A DNA stretch of 64,000 nt, taken from UBA5543 sp964464965 (GTDB taxonomy: Bacteria > Bacteroidota > Bacteroidia > Chitinophagales > Chitinophagaceae). The position numbers were made by a program, and so were the translations under genes. Positions 19,456 through 27,270 of this stretch are shown here, one piece after another. Under the pieces are notes generated by a model. The model ran no database searches. It saw only the letters and a program-made list of their open reading frames with translations, and was not told the origin of the DNA. Each line of letters opens with the position of its first letter. Within the stretch, counting starts at the first letter, position 1. The stretch spans positions 124,001 to 188,000 of the forward strand of contig CAYXHM010000006.1 in the NCBI GenBank assembly GCA_964464965.1, written 5' to 3'.

Positions 19456-20206
19456 TAGCGTATTATTATTGGTTATTATATTGTTATATTCTGCTTGTAA
19501 GTCTGAAAATAAATCATCAACTAATGATACGTCTAAATTAGTAAAGACATATTATTTAGGAGGCGAGATAAAAAGTGAAATTTATTATATTGATGATACA
19601 ATAAAAGACGGCAAAGCGACATTTTATTATAAGGGTGGTTCGGTTGCAAGAAAATGTTTTTATAAGAATGATGAGTTGGATAGCATTTATATTGATTACT
19701 ATTCTTCTGGAATAATTAAAGAGAAAGGTACTTTTGAAAAGGGCAGTGCACTAGGCTCTTTCTTCTACTATTATCCTAATGGTAAAGTGGAGACGTATAA
19801 CGCAAAAGATTATGAGAATGAAACGTTTTATGTGTTAAAATTTGATTCACTGGGTAATAGATTATATGAAGAAGGGTTAGTAATTTCTCCAACTGCTGTA
19901 TCTCCGACATATAAAGAACAATATGTACAGGGAGACAGTATCGTTTTGCTATATCAGATAGCTCAGCCACCTGGCTATAAACCTAAAGTGTTTATCGGTA
20001 TGTATAAGTATGTAAATGAAGACGACAGGTCTTTAATCGGACATTTTAATGAAACAACAATTGATTTGTGGTCACGAGCTACTTACAGATATAAATTTAA
20101 TAATTCTGGTCATTATAGAGTTGTATGTGCCGGTCAACTTATTGATACTACGAATGCTTATGTTAAAATGGATACAACTTATCAGGATTTCTTTATCAGC
20201 AAGTGA
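19415..20206 (+). CDS. YwqK-like MORN-variant lipoprotein, candidate immunity protein
   Basis: A 263-aa protein with lipoprotein signal VLLLVIILLYSAC. Residues about 40-130 hold repeated strands such as YYLGGEIKSEIYYIDDT, FYYKGGSVARKCFYKND and YYSSGIIKEKGTFEKG, the MORN-variant repeats of YwqK-type proteins that are often annotated as antitoxins of polymorphic toxins. The C-terminal 120 residues are unassigned. It starts within the toxin-tail relic and is the third immunity-like gene of the array. Its toxin seems to have been lost or truncated, so it may be an orphan immunity gene kept against toxins of sister strains; that is inference. Confidence 0.62.
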   Translation: MTTTIPSLYQLRSSSVLLLVIILLYSACKSENKSSTNDTSKLVKTYYLGGEIKSEIYYIDDTIKDGKATFYYKGGSVARKCFYKNDELDSIYIDYYSSGIIKEKGTFEKGSALGSFFYYYPNGKVETYNAKDYENETFYVLKFDSLGNRLYEEGLVISPTAVSPTYKEQYVQGDSIVLLYQIAQPPGYKPKVFIGMYKYVNEDDRSLIGHFNETTIDLWSRATYRYKFNNSGHYRVVCAGQLIDTTNAYVKMDTTYQDFFISK

Positions 20207-20221
20207 TAGATGCAGGCCCGA

Positions 20222-20306
20222 AAATGATATAATATACCGTTTCGCTTATCAGGGTATGGAGAAGGATAATGAGCGATATGGTGCATTTAAAAATTATGAG
20301 AATTAA
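20222..20306 (+). pseudogene. Rhs core fragment (third core copy)
   Basis: About 85 bases encode ENDIIYRFAYQGMEKDNERY and then GAFKNYEN before a stop, a clear copy of the Rhs core that stops before the WASIDPLA block. It has no start of its own and is cut off by the following small frame. It matches 16254-16327 of the giant Rhs gene closely at the DNA level. It marks another displaced tip whose toxin has been deleted. Confidence 0.7.
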
Positions 20307-20307
20307 C

Positions 20308-20514
20308 ATGAATGGAAAAGAGTACAAGGTGACTGTGTGGAAGGCTAAAGTGGCTTATTGTGTTTGCCCTCTTTATATGGAAACTCCCAACCATAGGATT
20401 TTTAATTCAAAGGGTGCTTATATAAGAGAAATTATAAACGTAAATGCTCCTAAATTTAAAATGAAAAAGAAAATAAATAGAATGCTTGGCATTATAGTTA
20501 AGAATGAATTTTGA
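20308..20514 (+). CDS. Small protein or toxin-tip remnant, unknown
   Basis: From the ATG at 20308 the frame encodes 68 residues starting MNGKEYKVTVWKAK, basic and ending in a Lys-rich stretch. It begins exactly where the core copy ends. It could be a real small gene or the tail of a lost toxin tip. No signal peptide or domain is seen and the next frame overlaps its end only slightly. I cannot separate these options from sequence alone. Confidence 0.3.
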   Translation: MNGKEYKVTVWKAKVAYCVCPLYMETPNHRIFNSKGAYIREIINVNAPKFKMKKKINRMLGIIVKNEF

Positions 20515-20554
20515 GATTAAACAATTTTATGTTTGCCATTCTTCAAATCGTATT

Positions 20555-20908
20555 ATGATAAGACTCGTTTGTTTTATTTGTTTAATACTATTACCGAAAA
20601 ATAGTTATAGTTGTGATTGCATCAAACTAATTGGATTAGAAGATGCTGATGCAGTTTTTGTAGGAACGGTGTACAAAATAAGGAAAATTAGCAATCCTAC
20701 AATTGAGTATATAATCAAGTTTAAGGTTGAAAAATGCGAAAAAGGAAGTGTCTCGAAACGAGTTAAAGTGATTACGCCCTGTCTGTTGGGAGCATGTTGC
20801 GGAATTGAATTTTTTCGTAAACAGAAATATCAAGTATTTGCGACTAAACGAGATGGGATGTTATTTACTAACTACTGTACAAAAACAAAACGAATTGCTA
20901 TAGAATAA
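20555..20908 (+). CDS. TIMP/netrin-like exported protein, possible metallopeptidase inhibitor
   Basis: The ATG at 20555 is preferred because it gives a standard signal peptide (LVCFICLILLPKNSYS); the product has 117 aa. Cleavage after S19 would leave a mature N-terminus of Cys-Asp-Cys (C20, C22). It continues with DADAVFVGTVYKI, a VKVITP strand, ACCGIEF and TNYC, with cysteines at 61, 76, 81, 82 and 98. This order (N-terminal CxC, AD-x-VFxGxV, CG, then a C-terminal Cys) is that of the netrin-like fold of TIMPs and their bacterial relatives. In TIMPs the free N-terminal Cys chelates the active-site zinc of metallopeptidases. It sits among Rhs tips with HExxH motifs, so an inhibitor or immunity role is attractive but inferred; many bacterial TIMP-like proteins have no known role. 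Confidence 0.6.
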   Translation: MIRLVCFICLILLPKNSYSCDCIKLIGLEDADAVFVGTVYKIRKISNPTIEYIIKFKVEKCEKGSVSKRVKVITPCLLGACCGIEFFRKQKYQVFATKRDGMLFTNYCTKTKRIAIE

Positions 20909-20912
20909 AGGA

Positions 20913-21020
20913 GCCAGGATTATTATCCCTTCGGTATGCGTATGACTCATAGACATAATGAGATTAATGACACAGTTTATCGCTTCGGGTCCAACGGATA
21001 AGATAAGGATAATGACCACT
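20913..21020 (+). pseudogene. Rhs core fragment (fourth core copy)
   Basis: The sequence from gccaggattattatccc onward is almost identical to 16193-16300 of the giant Rhs gene, with only scattered substitutions across the first 85 bases. It then acquires a stop soon after the CGCTTCGG block and decays. It is the last copy of the array and lies just before the terminator, so it probably marks the original 3' edge of the locus or the remains of a tip exchange. The very high identity points to recent duplication or gene conversion. Confidence 0.75.
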
Positions 21021-21057
21021 AAGGAAATATGAATTTTCATGGTGATAGGGTTTATAG

Positions 21058-21087
21058 GGGCTCGGCTGTTCTCAGCTGGGCTTTTTG
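21058..21087 (+). terminator. Rho-independent terminator closing the Rhs locus
   Basis: The stem CTCGGCTG (21061-21068) pairs with CAGCTGGG (21073-21080) around the loop TTCT, allowing two G-U pairs, and one more G-C pair extends it outward. A run of five T follows at 21082-21086. The polarity fits transcription on the plus strand, so it ends the Rhs and immunity transcription unit. Confidence 0.7.
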
Positions 21088-21161
21088 TAGTCGAATTTTA
21101 ATCTCTTTACAGCCGAAACACTCTGAAAAATGAAAAGACTATTGTACTTTTCAAAAAAAAC

Positions 21162-22781
21162 ATGAAGCTTTTCCGTTTGTTGTGTTTATCCTGTATTGCC
21201 TTGCTCCCACTGAATGCAATCTCGCAACCCGTTGTAACTTATAGTAACACCAGTTTTCCTGAACCTAATAAAGGCTGGTCAAATATTTTATTGTTGAAAA
21301 ATGGCAATACCGTATTCTTAAACGGCAACGAGTCAGTTTTACTGATGAAAGTGTTTGATACAGACAGGAAAGAAATATTAACCAGAAACGTACCATTTAA
21401 AGCTTCTGTAAAGGGTGGGGTACCGGGTAAGGAACAGAGTTTTAAAGCTGCCTTTGAGCAAAATGGGAATGTAGTAATTCTTGTGTCCATTACCGACGGC
21501 TGCGGACTGGGCGGCTATATTAACTGTGTCCAAAGCTTGTATCGATTTGTCATTGAACCGGCTACCGCAAAAATTATAAGCGGTGAAAAATTGGGAGCGA
21601 CAGAAAAAGTGAAAAGCTGGGGCTACAACCTGGATTATATGGTACTAAACGACATTATGGTTGCCAAAGATCCAGTGTCAGACCGATATGCAGTCCTGCT
21701 GTTTAATGGCTATACTAACCTCAAAATCACAACAGACCGAGTACAGCTATTAACCTACGATGGCAGTAACCAGTTGTTAAAATCTGTAGTCTTGGATGCG
21801 CCCTCTACAAAAGACAAAGCAATCCATTTCGCGGGTTTGACTATGTACGACAAAACGGTTTACCTCGGTACTAATAAACGTGACACTGATGACAAAGGAA
21901 AAGATATCCCCGTTTGCATCAGCGTATTAAAGGACGGTGCTGATAATTTTGAGACTAAAGAAGTTAATATCACACCATTTGCTATTAATAGTGATAACCA
22001 GTTGTTGTTTAACCCCGGTTCGCAAACACTCCAGATGCTGACAACCACAGAACTTGGTAAGGAAAGAAAGGGCGGCTTCATATCAATAAACAGTGAAACA
22101 AGATATGACCAGACATCAGGTATTAGTATTGTAGATGTCAATTCAATGGATATCAAAAGTACTTCAGGCATAGATTATTCACTGGCCGATAAATACGCGA
22201 AACAAAAGCTCGGAGAGAAAAACGGCTTTAATGGCAATGTGCCATCGGCATATTTAAATACGGATAACACAGTAACCATCATACCAGAAGAACGAGTAAC
22301 TGTAACCCGTAGTAGTGCAGGAGGAAGAGGTTACACAGAAGCCACCTATATAGGGAAAATAGGAATTATCAAACTGGATAAGGATGCAAAAGCAACTGAA
22401 AGCATTGTTATGAGGATTCGCGAAATATCAGGCGCAATGATGTCCGGCAGTGCAGCATACTACTACTTTGATTACAAATACCTCAATACTCCTGAGGCTA
22501 ACTATATCGTTTTAAATGACATAGACGAGAACTTCGATAAGCCTGAGACTGTTAAGCCACATATCATGACAACAATTTCAGATGGCAATACCATCTTACA
22601 TAAAGTCACAAAAAATGGTGTTGAAAAAAGCTATCTGTTCGGAAAACCTGAAAAAAAGAACGAAACTAGATTTGCCATGATTGGTAATTCAACTTATGAC
22701 ACTTCGTCACAAACCTGGGCTACAATAGTAGTAAGTGGTAAGGATAAAAGGGCAAAGTTAGCTTGGGTGAAATTTGAATAG
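21162..22781 (+). CDS. Exported protein of unknown function
   Basis: A 539-aa protein with signal peptide LFRLLCLSCIALLPLNAISQ. The mature chain alternates short hydrophobic strands and polar turns over its whole length, as in beta-propeller-like proteins, but no repeat or motif is firm enough to name a family. It has its own upstream gap after the Rhs terminator and is convergent with the minus-strand ferredoxin, so it is probably monocistronic. No link to the Rhs system is visible apart from proximity. Confidence 0.65.
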   Translation: MKLFRLLCLSCIALLPLNAISQPVVTYSNTSFPEPNKGWSNILLLKNGNTVFLNGNESVLLMKVFDTDRKEILTRNVPFKASVKGGVPGKEQSFKAAFEQNGNVVILVSITDGCGLGGYINCVQSLYRFVIEPATAKIISGEKLGATEKVKSWGYNLDYMVLNDIMVAKDPVSDRYAVLLFNGYTNLKITTDRVQLLTYDGSNQLLKSVVLDAPSTKDKAIHFAGLTMYDKTVYLGTNKRDTDDKGKDIPVCISVLKDGADNFETKEVNITPFAINSDNQLLFNPGSQTLQMLTTTELGKERKGGFISINSETRYDQTSGISIVDVNSMDIKSTSGIDYSLADKYAKQKLGEKNGFNGNVPSAYLNTDNTVTIIPEERVTVTRSSAGGRGYTEATYIGKIGIIKLDKDAKATESIVMRIREISGAMMSGSAAYYYFDYKYLNTPEANYIVLNDIDENFDKPETVKPHIMTTISDGNTILHKVTKNGVEKSYLFGKPEKKNETRFAMIGNSTYDTSSQTWATIVVSGKDKRAKLAWVKFE

Positions 22782-22905
22782 AACCTCTTACGTTTAAATA
22801 TCTATTTTCTGATAATCACCTTATTTCTTTGCGACATGTTCCTTTATCTCCTTGACCATTTGGAATAAAGTTGAATAGTCCGTCATTGGCTCCGGGATAT
22901 GTATG

Positions 22906-23238
22906 TTATCCGTTCATATCCAGGACAGTAACAATAACGCCATCTAAAGATATTTTGATAAGTATTTGGCAGCTGAGACGTATGGATGGGTCAGTGATGC
23001 CTTGCTTAGATAAAGTAGACAATTCGTTCCTGTCGATGTTATCGACCTGTTGAGAAATACCCAATTGCACCATGCAGGTGGCACACCTGCCCATACCTCC
23101 GCAATCGCCAAAGCCAACTGGATATAGTTTATCCTGAATAAGTGTCATCAAGGAACGATATTCATTCCGATATGTTTGGATTACATGCTCTTCGCCCTCT
23201 GATATTATTTTGATAATTATCTTATCTTGTTGGCCCAT
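22906..23238 (-). CDS. 2Fe-2S ferredoxin
   Basis: A 110-aa plant-type ferredoxin fold with cysteines C46, C52, C55 and C90 (DCGGMGRCATC then RLSCQ), the standard C-x5-C-x2-C...C ligand set of a 2Fe-2S cluster. It should carry electrons in the cytoplasm. It is the last gene of the minus-strand operon, 5 bases after the haemerythrin gene, so it may supply electrons to a di-iron or haem partner there, for example for NO or O2 chemistry. That pairing is inference. Confidence 0.85.
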   Translation of the reverse strand: MGQQDKIIIKIISEGEEHVIQTYRNEYRSLMTLIQDKLYPVGFGDCGGMGRCATCMVQLGISQQVDNIDRNELSTLSKQGITDPSIRLSCQILIKISLDGVIVTVLDMNG

Positions 23239-23243
23239 GATCG

Positions 23244-23708
23244 TTATTCAGCCCAGAACTCATCTGGATAGTCATCTTTTTCACGCCCCGAATGCAGATG
23301 TTGAAACAGCTTTCCCAATTCCACCAGTTTTTTTTCCGTCAATTCCTTCTCAATATGTGGAAATAAAATGCGCTCCTCAAAACGAATGTGATCGTCCACC
23401 ATATCAGCCAGTGTAGAGAGTAGATCAGTTTGCACAGGTTTTATGCTAATAACCATTTCCATCAATTGTCTGATATGCCCATGTTCTGATAATGCTTGTC
23501 CAACTAGTCTATCCTGTAATTGGCAAAACAGCAGCGTTTCTTCCTCTTCAAAATGCCGCCATAGGTGATTTTCCCAGAAATATTTTGCATAGGATAGTAT
23601 TTGTTCACCGGGTACCTGCTTTTTTATTCCATGTCGAATCTTCCAGCAAAACAGCAATCCGAAATGATGCTCCCTGGAAAAGGTTACAATACTTTCATGT
23701 CTCTTCAT
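23244..23708 (-). CDS. Haemerythrin-domain protein
   Basis: A 154-aa four-helix protein with the histidine/glutamate pattern of haemerythrins: SREHHFGLLF, HLWRHFEEEETLLF, SEHGHIRQL and DDHIRFEERILFPHIE. These residues would bind a di-iron centre. Members of this family bind O2 or NO or act in iron handling. It lies between the broken PRPP-synthetase-like gene and the ferredoxin in the stress operon, and its divergence from RIC/ScdA (which has an extra N-terminal domain) is clear. Confidence 0.87.
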   Translation of the reverse strand: MKRHESIVTFSREHHFGLLFCWKIRHGIKKQVPGEQILSYAKYFWENHLWRHFEEEETLLFCQLQDRLVGQALSEHGHIRQLMEMVISIKPVQTDLLSTLADMVDDHIRFEERILFPHIEKELTEKKLVELGKLFQHLHSGREKDDYPDEFWAE

Positions 23709-23719
23709 TTCTAATTTTG

Positions 23720-24050
23720 TTAAACGTGTTTGCGTAAATGTTCGACCAATTTTGAAGAGCGGTAACCAAAGTCCGCGCCAAAGCTATTAATGACCAAGCC
23801 CTTCACGTTATGATTCCTCGAAGAGATAGCAAACACAATGCTCTCATCGCCGGGGTCGCTAATGCCTTCAAATCGATATACTTCATCAATCATGAAATCT
23901 TCAGATGATAGTTCTAATGAATTATCTTTGCATAACAGGCTCCCTGTTCTCCTGTATTAGGAAATCTGTAATATAGCCTCTTGTGACAAGATCATTCACC
24001 GCTTCACTGAGCGTATCATATGTGTATCGTTTTTGCTGCTTTTCATTCAT
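23720..24050 (-). pseudogene. Frameshifted PRPP-synthetase-like small protein
   Basis: Reading the minus strand from the ATG at 24050, the frame runs RYTYDTLSEAVNDLVTRGY and ITDFLIQE and hits a stop near 23920. A second frame then continues as CKDNSLELSSEDFMIDEVY, RFEGISDPGDESIVFAISS and ends at 23720. Together they rebuild a protein of about 110 aa that resembles the small Bacteroidota family usually labelled phosphoribosylpyrophosphate synthetase. The span of 331 bases is one more than a multiple of three, so a single-base frameshift around 23940 explains the break. It lies inside the operon with no other gene in the gap. A sequencing error cannot be excluded. Confidence 0.6.
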
Positions 24051-24091
24051 AATAAAGTGCTTTAGATATCTTCTAAATTTACCAATAATCA

Positions 24092-24823
24092 CTATGCGAA
24101 GAATCGTTCCAGTTCTATCGATTTGGGAAACAGAATATTATTCTCCAAATGGATGTGCAAATGCAAATCGTCTTCAAATGCCTGTAAGGTAGTAAAAGCG
24201 GTCAGGTAAGTATTACAGCCATCTGCCGGAGGAGTATATTCATTGCTAATTTCTCTTATCCTACGAAAACGCTCCCCTTCAGTATCATGTTCGTGCATCA
24301 TCATCCGTATTGGGTTTGCCACGGTGCCGAAATCTGATGCAATGTCTTTAATACCTTCAAGCTTCGCCTGTGCCATTTTACGAATTAAAGGAAAGAGTAT
24401 AATTTCTTCTTTCTTCATATGTGCAGTCAATTCCCTGGCACAAGCATCAAAATGCGCTTTGATCTCTGCCAGCTCAGGATGTTTGTCACCATGTACACGG
24501 GCAATTTTTTCAAGAAAGGACTGTATAACCGGTATTTGTGTGGCCACATACCGATGATGCGTTTTTTCTATAAAGTCAGCCAGTAAGTCTAACGGCCAGG
24601 ATTTATAATCATTGACAGCAGTGTCCTTTCGGGAGGGTGCATCTACTACTTGTTGTAAACGACTTAAGAGACCCGCTGTTTCTATCTTTTGCTCCTTGCA
24701 GGCTGCTTCAATTGTGCGATTCCCGTTACAGCAGAAGTCAATGCCTGTTTGTTCAAATATTGCAGCTGTCCGGTAGTCTTCAGCAACTACGAGGCCAATG
24801 ATATTTTCTTTTAATATGTTCAT
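24092..24823 (-). CDS. ric: Di-iron iron-sulfur cluster repair protein RIC
   Basis: A 243-aa protein. Residues 1-50 form the ScdA N-terminal domain with the typical TGIDFCCNGNRT cysteine pair; the rest is a haemerythrin-like four-helix domain with HHRY, HMKKEEIILFP, HEHDTEGE and HLHIHLENNILFP as likely di-iron ligands. RIC/ScdA/YtfE proteins repair Fe-S clusters damaged by NO or oxidants and are NO-induced in many bacteria. The start overlaps the end of the tryptophan dioxygenase-like gene by 4 bases, so both are translated from one message. Confidence 0.92.
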   Translation of the reverse strand: MNILKENIIGLVVAEDYRTAAIFEQTGIDFCCNGNRTIEAACKEQKIETAGLLSRLQQVVDAPSRKDTAVNDYKSWPLDLLADFIEKTHHRYVATQIPVIQSFLEKIARVHGDKHPELAEIKAHFDACARELTAHMKKEEIILFPLIRKMAQAKLEGIKDIASDFGTVANPIRMMMHEHDTEGERFRRIREISNEYTPPADGCNTYLTAFTTLQAFEDDLHLHIHLENNILFPKSIELERFFA

Positions 24824-25761
24824 TTTGATTCATTTTTATTTTTTTTATCAATTAATTCCGAACCCCAGTTATGTATTTCATCTTCATTCCAAAGCAACGG
24901 GAAGAATTTCCGTTGTTGGAATTTTGGATGCAGATATTTTTTCCATTCTGAGCCGCCGGTAGGAGCTTTGTTTTCCCCTTTGCTGTCGAGATAATGCTTT
25001 GCTGTATTCAAGTGCACAAGCGGCCATTCGATATTGTACAGCCGGTCAAATTCACGTAGTATATCCAGCAAGGCATCCGAGGAATGGCTTAATCGGTTTA
25101 CAATATCTTCGATGGTTCTACCTTTAACCTTCTTTGCTAGTGACACAAATCTGTCTTGGTACTTTTCCTCAAACTGGCGAAGGGTCAGGGTCTTTTCACC
25201 TGTTGTTCGATTAAGACCCGCATCTTTCCAATAAATGTGCTCGAAATACTCTTCCATATCCGGTTCGGCAGGCAGCCGCTTTCTACCTTCCTCATTTACA
25301 AGATTGCTAATACGCGTGCAATATATCTCCACAAGGCGGAACTGCGCCGATTGAAAGCCACTCGCAGGCGCGAGAGCGACACGGAAAGTATTGTAGTCGT
25401 CATAATCCATGCCATCACGCATTACATCGAAAGAGGTAATAAGCATCTTGGTATAACGGTTCATTCTGCTGATCTTTTCAATGAGGAGCTGTTCTGTGAT
25501 TCTATCACTATAAACAATTTGCTTTATCTCATGTATCATCAGCTTCAATAACAACTCAGTCACCTGATGATACATAATGAATATTTCTTCATCAGCGGAA
25601 TCTGTTCGGGGTCTTTGCAAAGACAACAAGGTGTCTACCTGCACATAATCCCAGTAGTTAATAGGTTTGGCTTGTAACAATCCCTTTAAATAGGTATCGG
25701 GATTTTCACCTAATACTTCGTATTTTTTATTAATTGCTTCAATAATCTGTTCCTGGTCCAT
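24820..25761 (-). CDS. Tryptophan 2,3-dioxygenase family haem protein
   Basis: A 313-aa protein with the family signatures MYHQVTELLLKLMIHEI, ASGFQSAQFRLVEIYC, WPLVHLNTAKHYL (likely haem-binding His) and PTGGSEWKKYLHP. Classical enzymes open the indole ring of tryptophan to N-formylkynurenine with O2. Here no other kynurenine gene is nearby; the gene is locked by overlaps between a membrane protein (23 bases) and RIC (4 bases) in a respiratory/nitrosative operon. It may therefore use its haem differently, for example for NO or O2 scavenging, but that is speculation. Motifs support the family strongly, substrate less so. Confidence 0.85.
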   Translation of the reverse strand: MDQEQIIEAINKKYEVLGENPDTYLKGLLQAKPINYWDYVQVDTLLSLQRPRTDSADEEIFIMYHQVTELLLKLMIHEIKQIVYSDRITEQLLIEKISRMNRYTKMLITSFDVMRDGMDYDDYNTFRVALAPASGFQSAQFRLVEIYCTRISNLVNEEGRKRLPAEPDMEEYFEHIYWKDAGLNRTTGEKTLTLRQFEEKYQDRFVSLAKKVKGRTIEDIVNRLSHSSDALLDILREFDRLYNIEWPLVHLNTAKHYLDSKGENKAPTGGSEWKKYLHPKFQQRKFFPLLWNEDEIHNWGSELIDKKNKNESK

Positions 25762-26203
25762 ACTTATGATGTTTAAAAATTGAAACTGCGGTTATAAAAA
25801 GAACGATTACCTTGATTAGTTCTGCGCCAATGAACCATGAATGCAGGTTAGAGCCTGGAAGGGGCGTGTTCAGTATAAATAGTTCAGCTCGTGCATCCAA
25901 TGCAGGCAATATCAATACGGTTTGCAGAACGAGGATAAGCACCACGACCGATAAGGATATGTTGGATATAGTAAAAAATGATTTGCTTTTCACGAATGCA
26001 CTCACGAACACTACTACCGCAAACAGCCATTCAACCTTATTCATCGCACCAAATACTAACCGCCCGATTCCTAAACCGATTGGAATTGTAACTCCAGGAG
26101 CCCGGAACTTGAGCCAGGCTTCCATAAAGCTGATTGCGCATACAAAACCTATCCATATAAAAAGACAAGCTGCCGCTATGGGTTGTTGCACTGTCGTGTT
26201 CAT
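25739..26203 (-). CDS. Four-helix integral membrane protein, unknown
   Basis: A 154-aa protein with four hydrophobic segments at about 8-28, 55-75, 82-100 and 122-142. No catalytic motif is seen; a few conserved-looking polar residues (E28, H121, E127) sit in or near membrane segments. It overlaps the haemoglobin gene by 4 bases and the dioxygenase gene by 23 bases, so it belongs to the operon. A role in haem or redox handling at the membrane is possible from context only. Confidence 0.7.
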   Translation of the reverse strand: MNTTVQQPIAAACLFIWIGFVCAISFMEAWLKFRAPGVTIPIGLGIGRLVFGAMNKVEWLFAVVVFVSAFVKSKSFFTISNISLSVVVLILVLQTVLILPALDARAELFILNTPLPGSNLHSWFIGAELIKVIVLFITAVSIFKHHKYGPGTDY

Positions 26204-26595
26204 AATAGCGGTGTTGCTGAATTGTTTCGATAGTATTTAATCTTAGATAAGAACATTACAGCCATTTTATCGCCTCGCCATTTGGCTTCGTCTGCCTTTG
26301 CGCCTACGAAATATTCATCTATCGTTTCGTACCATAACGTTAGCCAGGCATCAAAATGTTTTTGTTCTACCGGTAATTGTGCATGCGCCGGGAAAGGACT
26401 CCCATAGTAAGTATGTTCACCCAACAATACTGTTTGCCAGAAACAGTACATTTTCTCTAGGTGTTCAGGCCAACGGCCTTTAATCACGCTGTTAAATATA
26501 CCGCCCAATAAGAGGTCCAGCCTGATTTTTTCATAAAAAGTATTGACCAGCAATTTTATATCTTCTAACGTTGTAATGTCTTTTCTGTCTTTCAT
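26200..26595 (-). CDS. Group III truncated haemoglobin
   Basis: A 131-aa globin with the group III pattern: LVNTFYEKIRLDLLLGGIF at the start, WPEHLEKMYCFWQTVLLG and YYGSPFPAH in the middle, and QKHFDAWLTLWYETIDEYF around the proximal His. Such globins bind O2 and NO in the cytoplasm and often accompany NO-detoxification or microaerobic genes. It is 8 bases downstream of the tail-anchored protein gene and overlaps the next gene by 4 bases. Confidence 0.9.
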   Translation of the reverse strand: MKDRKDITTLEDIKLLVNTFYEKIRLDLLLGGIFNSVIKGRWPEHLEKMYCFWQTVLLGEHTYYGSPFPAHAQLPVEQKHFDAWLTLWYETIDEYFVGAKADEAKWRGDKMAVMFLSKIKYYRNNSATPLL

Positions 26596-26603
26596 TTAAT
26601 TTA

Positions 26604-27008
26604 TTATGTTAGTGAAAAGTACCGGAACATATAGTATAGCGCCCATCCTGCAAACCCAATGATGAGTAGCCATACCCACCAGGGAATACTCCGAGGTGTT
26701 TCGCTGCCTTCTATCAGGAAAGACTTCTGGTCACCTTTGCCGTAGGCGTTGATCATTAAGGGCAATACGCCATCCACCACTGCATTTTCCTTCATGCCTT
26801 CAATAGAGATAGCAGGGCCGTTGCGTACGACAAATGAAATTTTACGGATGCCTTCTTTGCCTGCGGGGTCTTTACTGACGATTTTTAGCGTATGTTCCCC
26901 ATCTGTAAGCTTCCGGGTATCCAGTTCAAAACTCACCGGAGATTGTACTTCGGCGATGGGTTTTATGTCATCATCTATAAAAATGAATATGGTGCTTTTA
27001 TCACTCAT
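26604..27008 (-). CDS. Tail-anchored Ig-like small protein of the oxidase operon
   Basis: A 134-aa protein with no signal peptide, a beta-rich N-terminal part with DTRKLTDGEHTLKIVSKDPAG (like Ig-type folds) and one C-terminal membrane helix IPWWVWLLIIGFAGWALYYMF. The topology, with the Ig-like part probably on one face and only a short tail after the anchor, suggests an accessory subunit. It starts one base after the preceding gene ends in the CcoN/CcoO-P operon. No enzymatic residue is recognised. Confidence 0.65.
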   Translation of the reverse strand: MSDKSTIFIFIDDDIKPIAEVQSPVSFELDTRKLTDGEHTLKIVSKDPAGKEGIRKISFVVRNGPAISIEGMKENAVVDGVLPLMINAYGKGDQKSFLIEGSETPRSIPWWVWLLIIGFAGWALYYMFRYFSLT

Positions 27009-27009
27009 C

Positions 27010-27270
27010 TTATTCGTTGTTTAAAATGAACCGTTTGATATGGCATTCTGATTTTTCACCTGGACGTATCAGCCACTTCACAGAGAAGAAAAGTGTACAT
27101 AATGCGATGGCTACAGTTGTCCATACGATTACATAATCCCAGTTACTTTCAGGTCCAGCCCCATGTGTAATGCCCTTTAGCACTTTCGGCTGGTTGCGTT
27201 CACATACCGGACAAGCCATAACGCATAGTCCATTTAATATCAGTGATGCAGTCAGGAATAACTTTCTCAT
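27010..27270 (-). CDS. Small membrane protein with CPVC motif
   Basis: An 86-aa protein with an N-terminal hydrophobic signal or anchor, followed by ACPVCERNQP and a second membrane helix (YVIVWTTVAIALCTLFF). The CxxC beside the membrane could bind metal or take part in thiol redox chemistry during assembly of the oxidase, which is inferred. Its start shares one base with the stop of the CcoO-P gene, so it is translationally coupled to it. Confidence 0.65.
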   Translation of the reverse strand: MRKLFLTASLILNGLCVMACPVCERNQPKVLKGITHGAGPESNWDYVIVWTTVAIALCTLFFSVKWLIRPGEKSECHIKRFILNNE

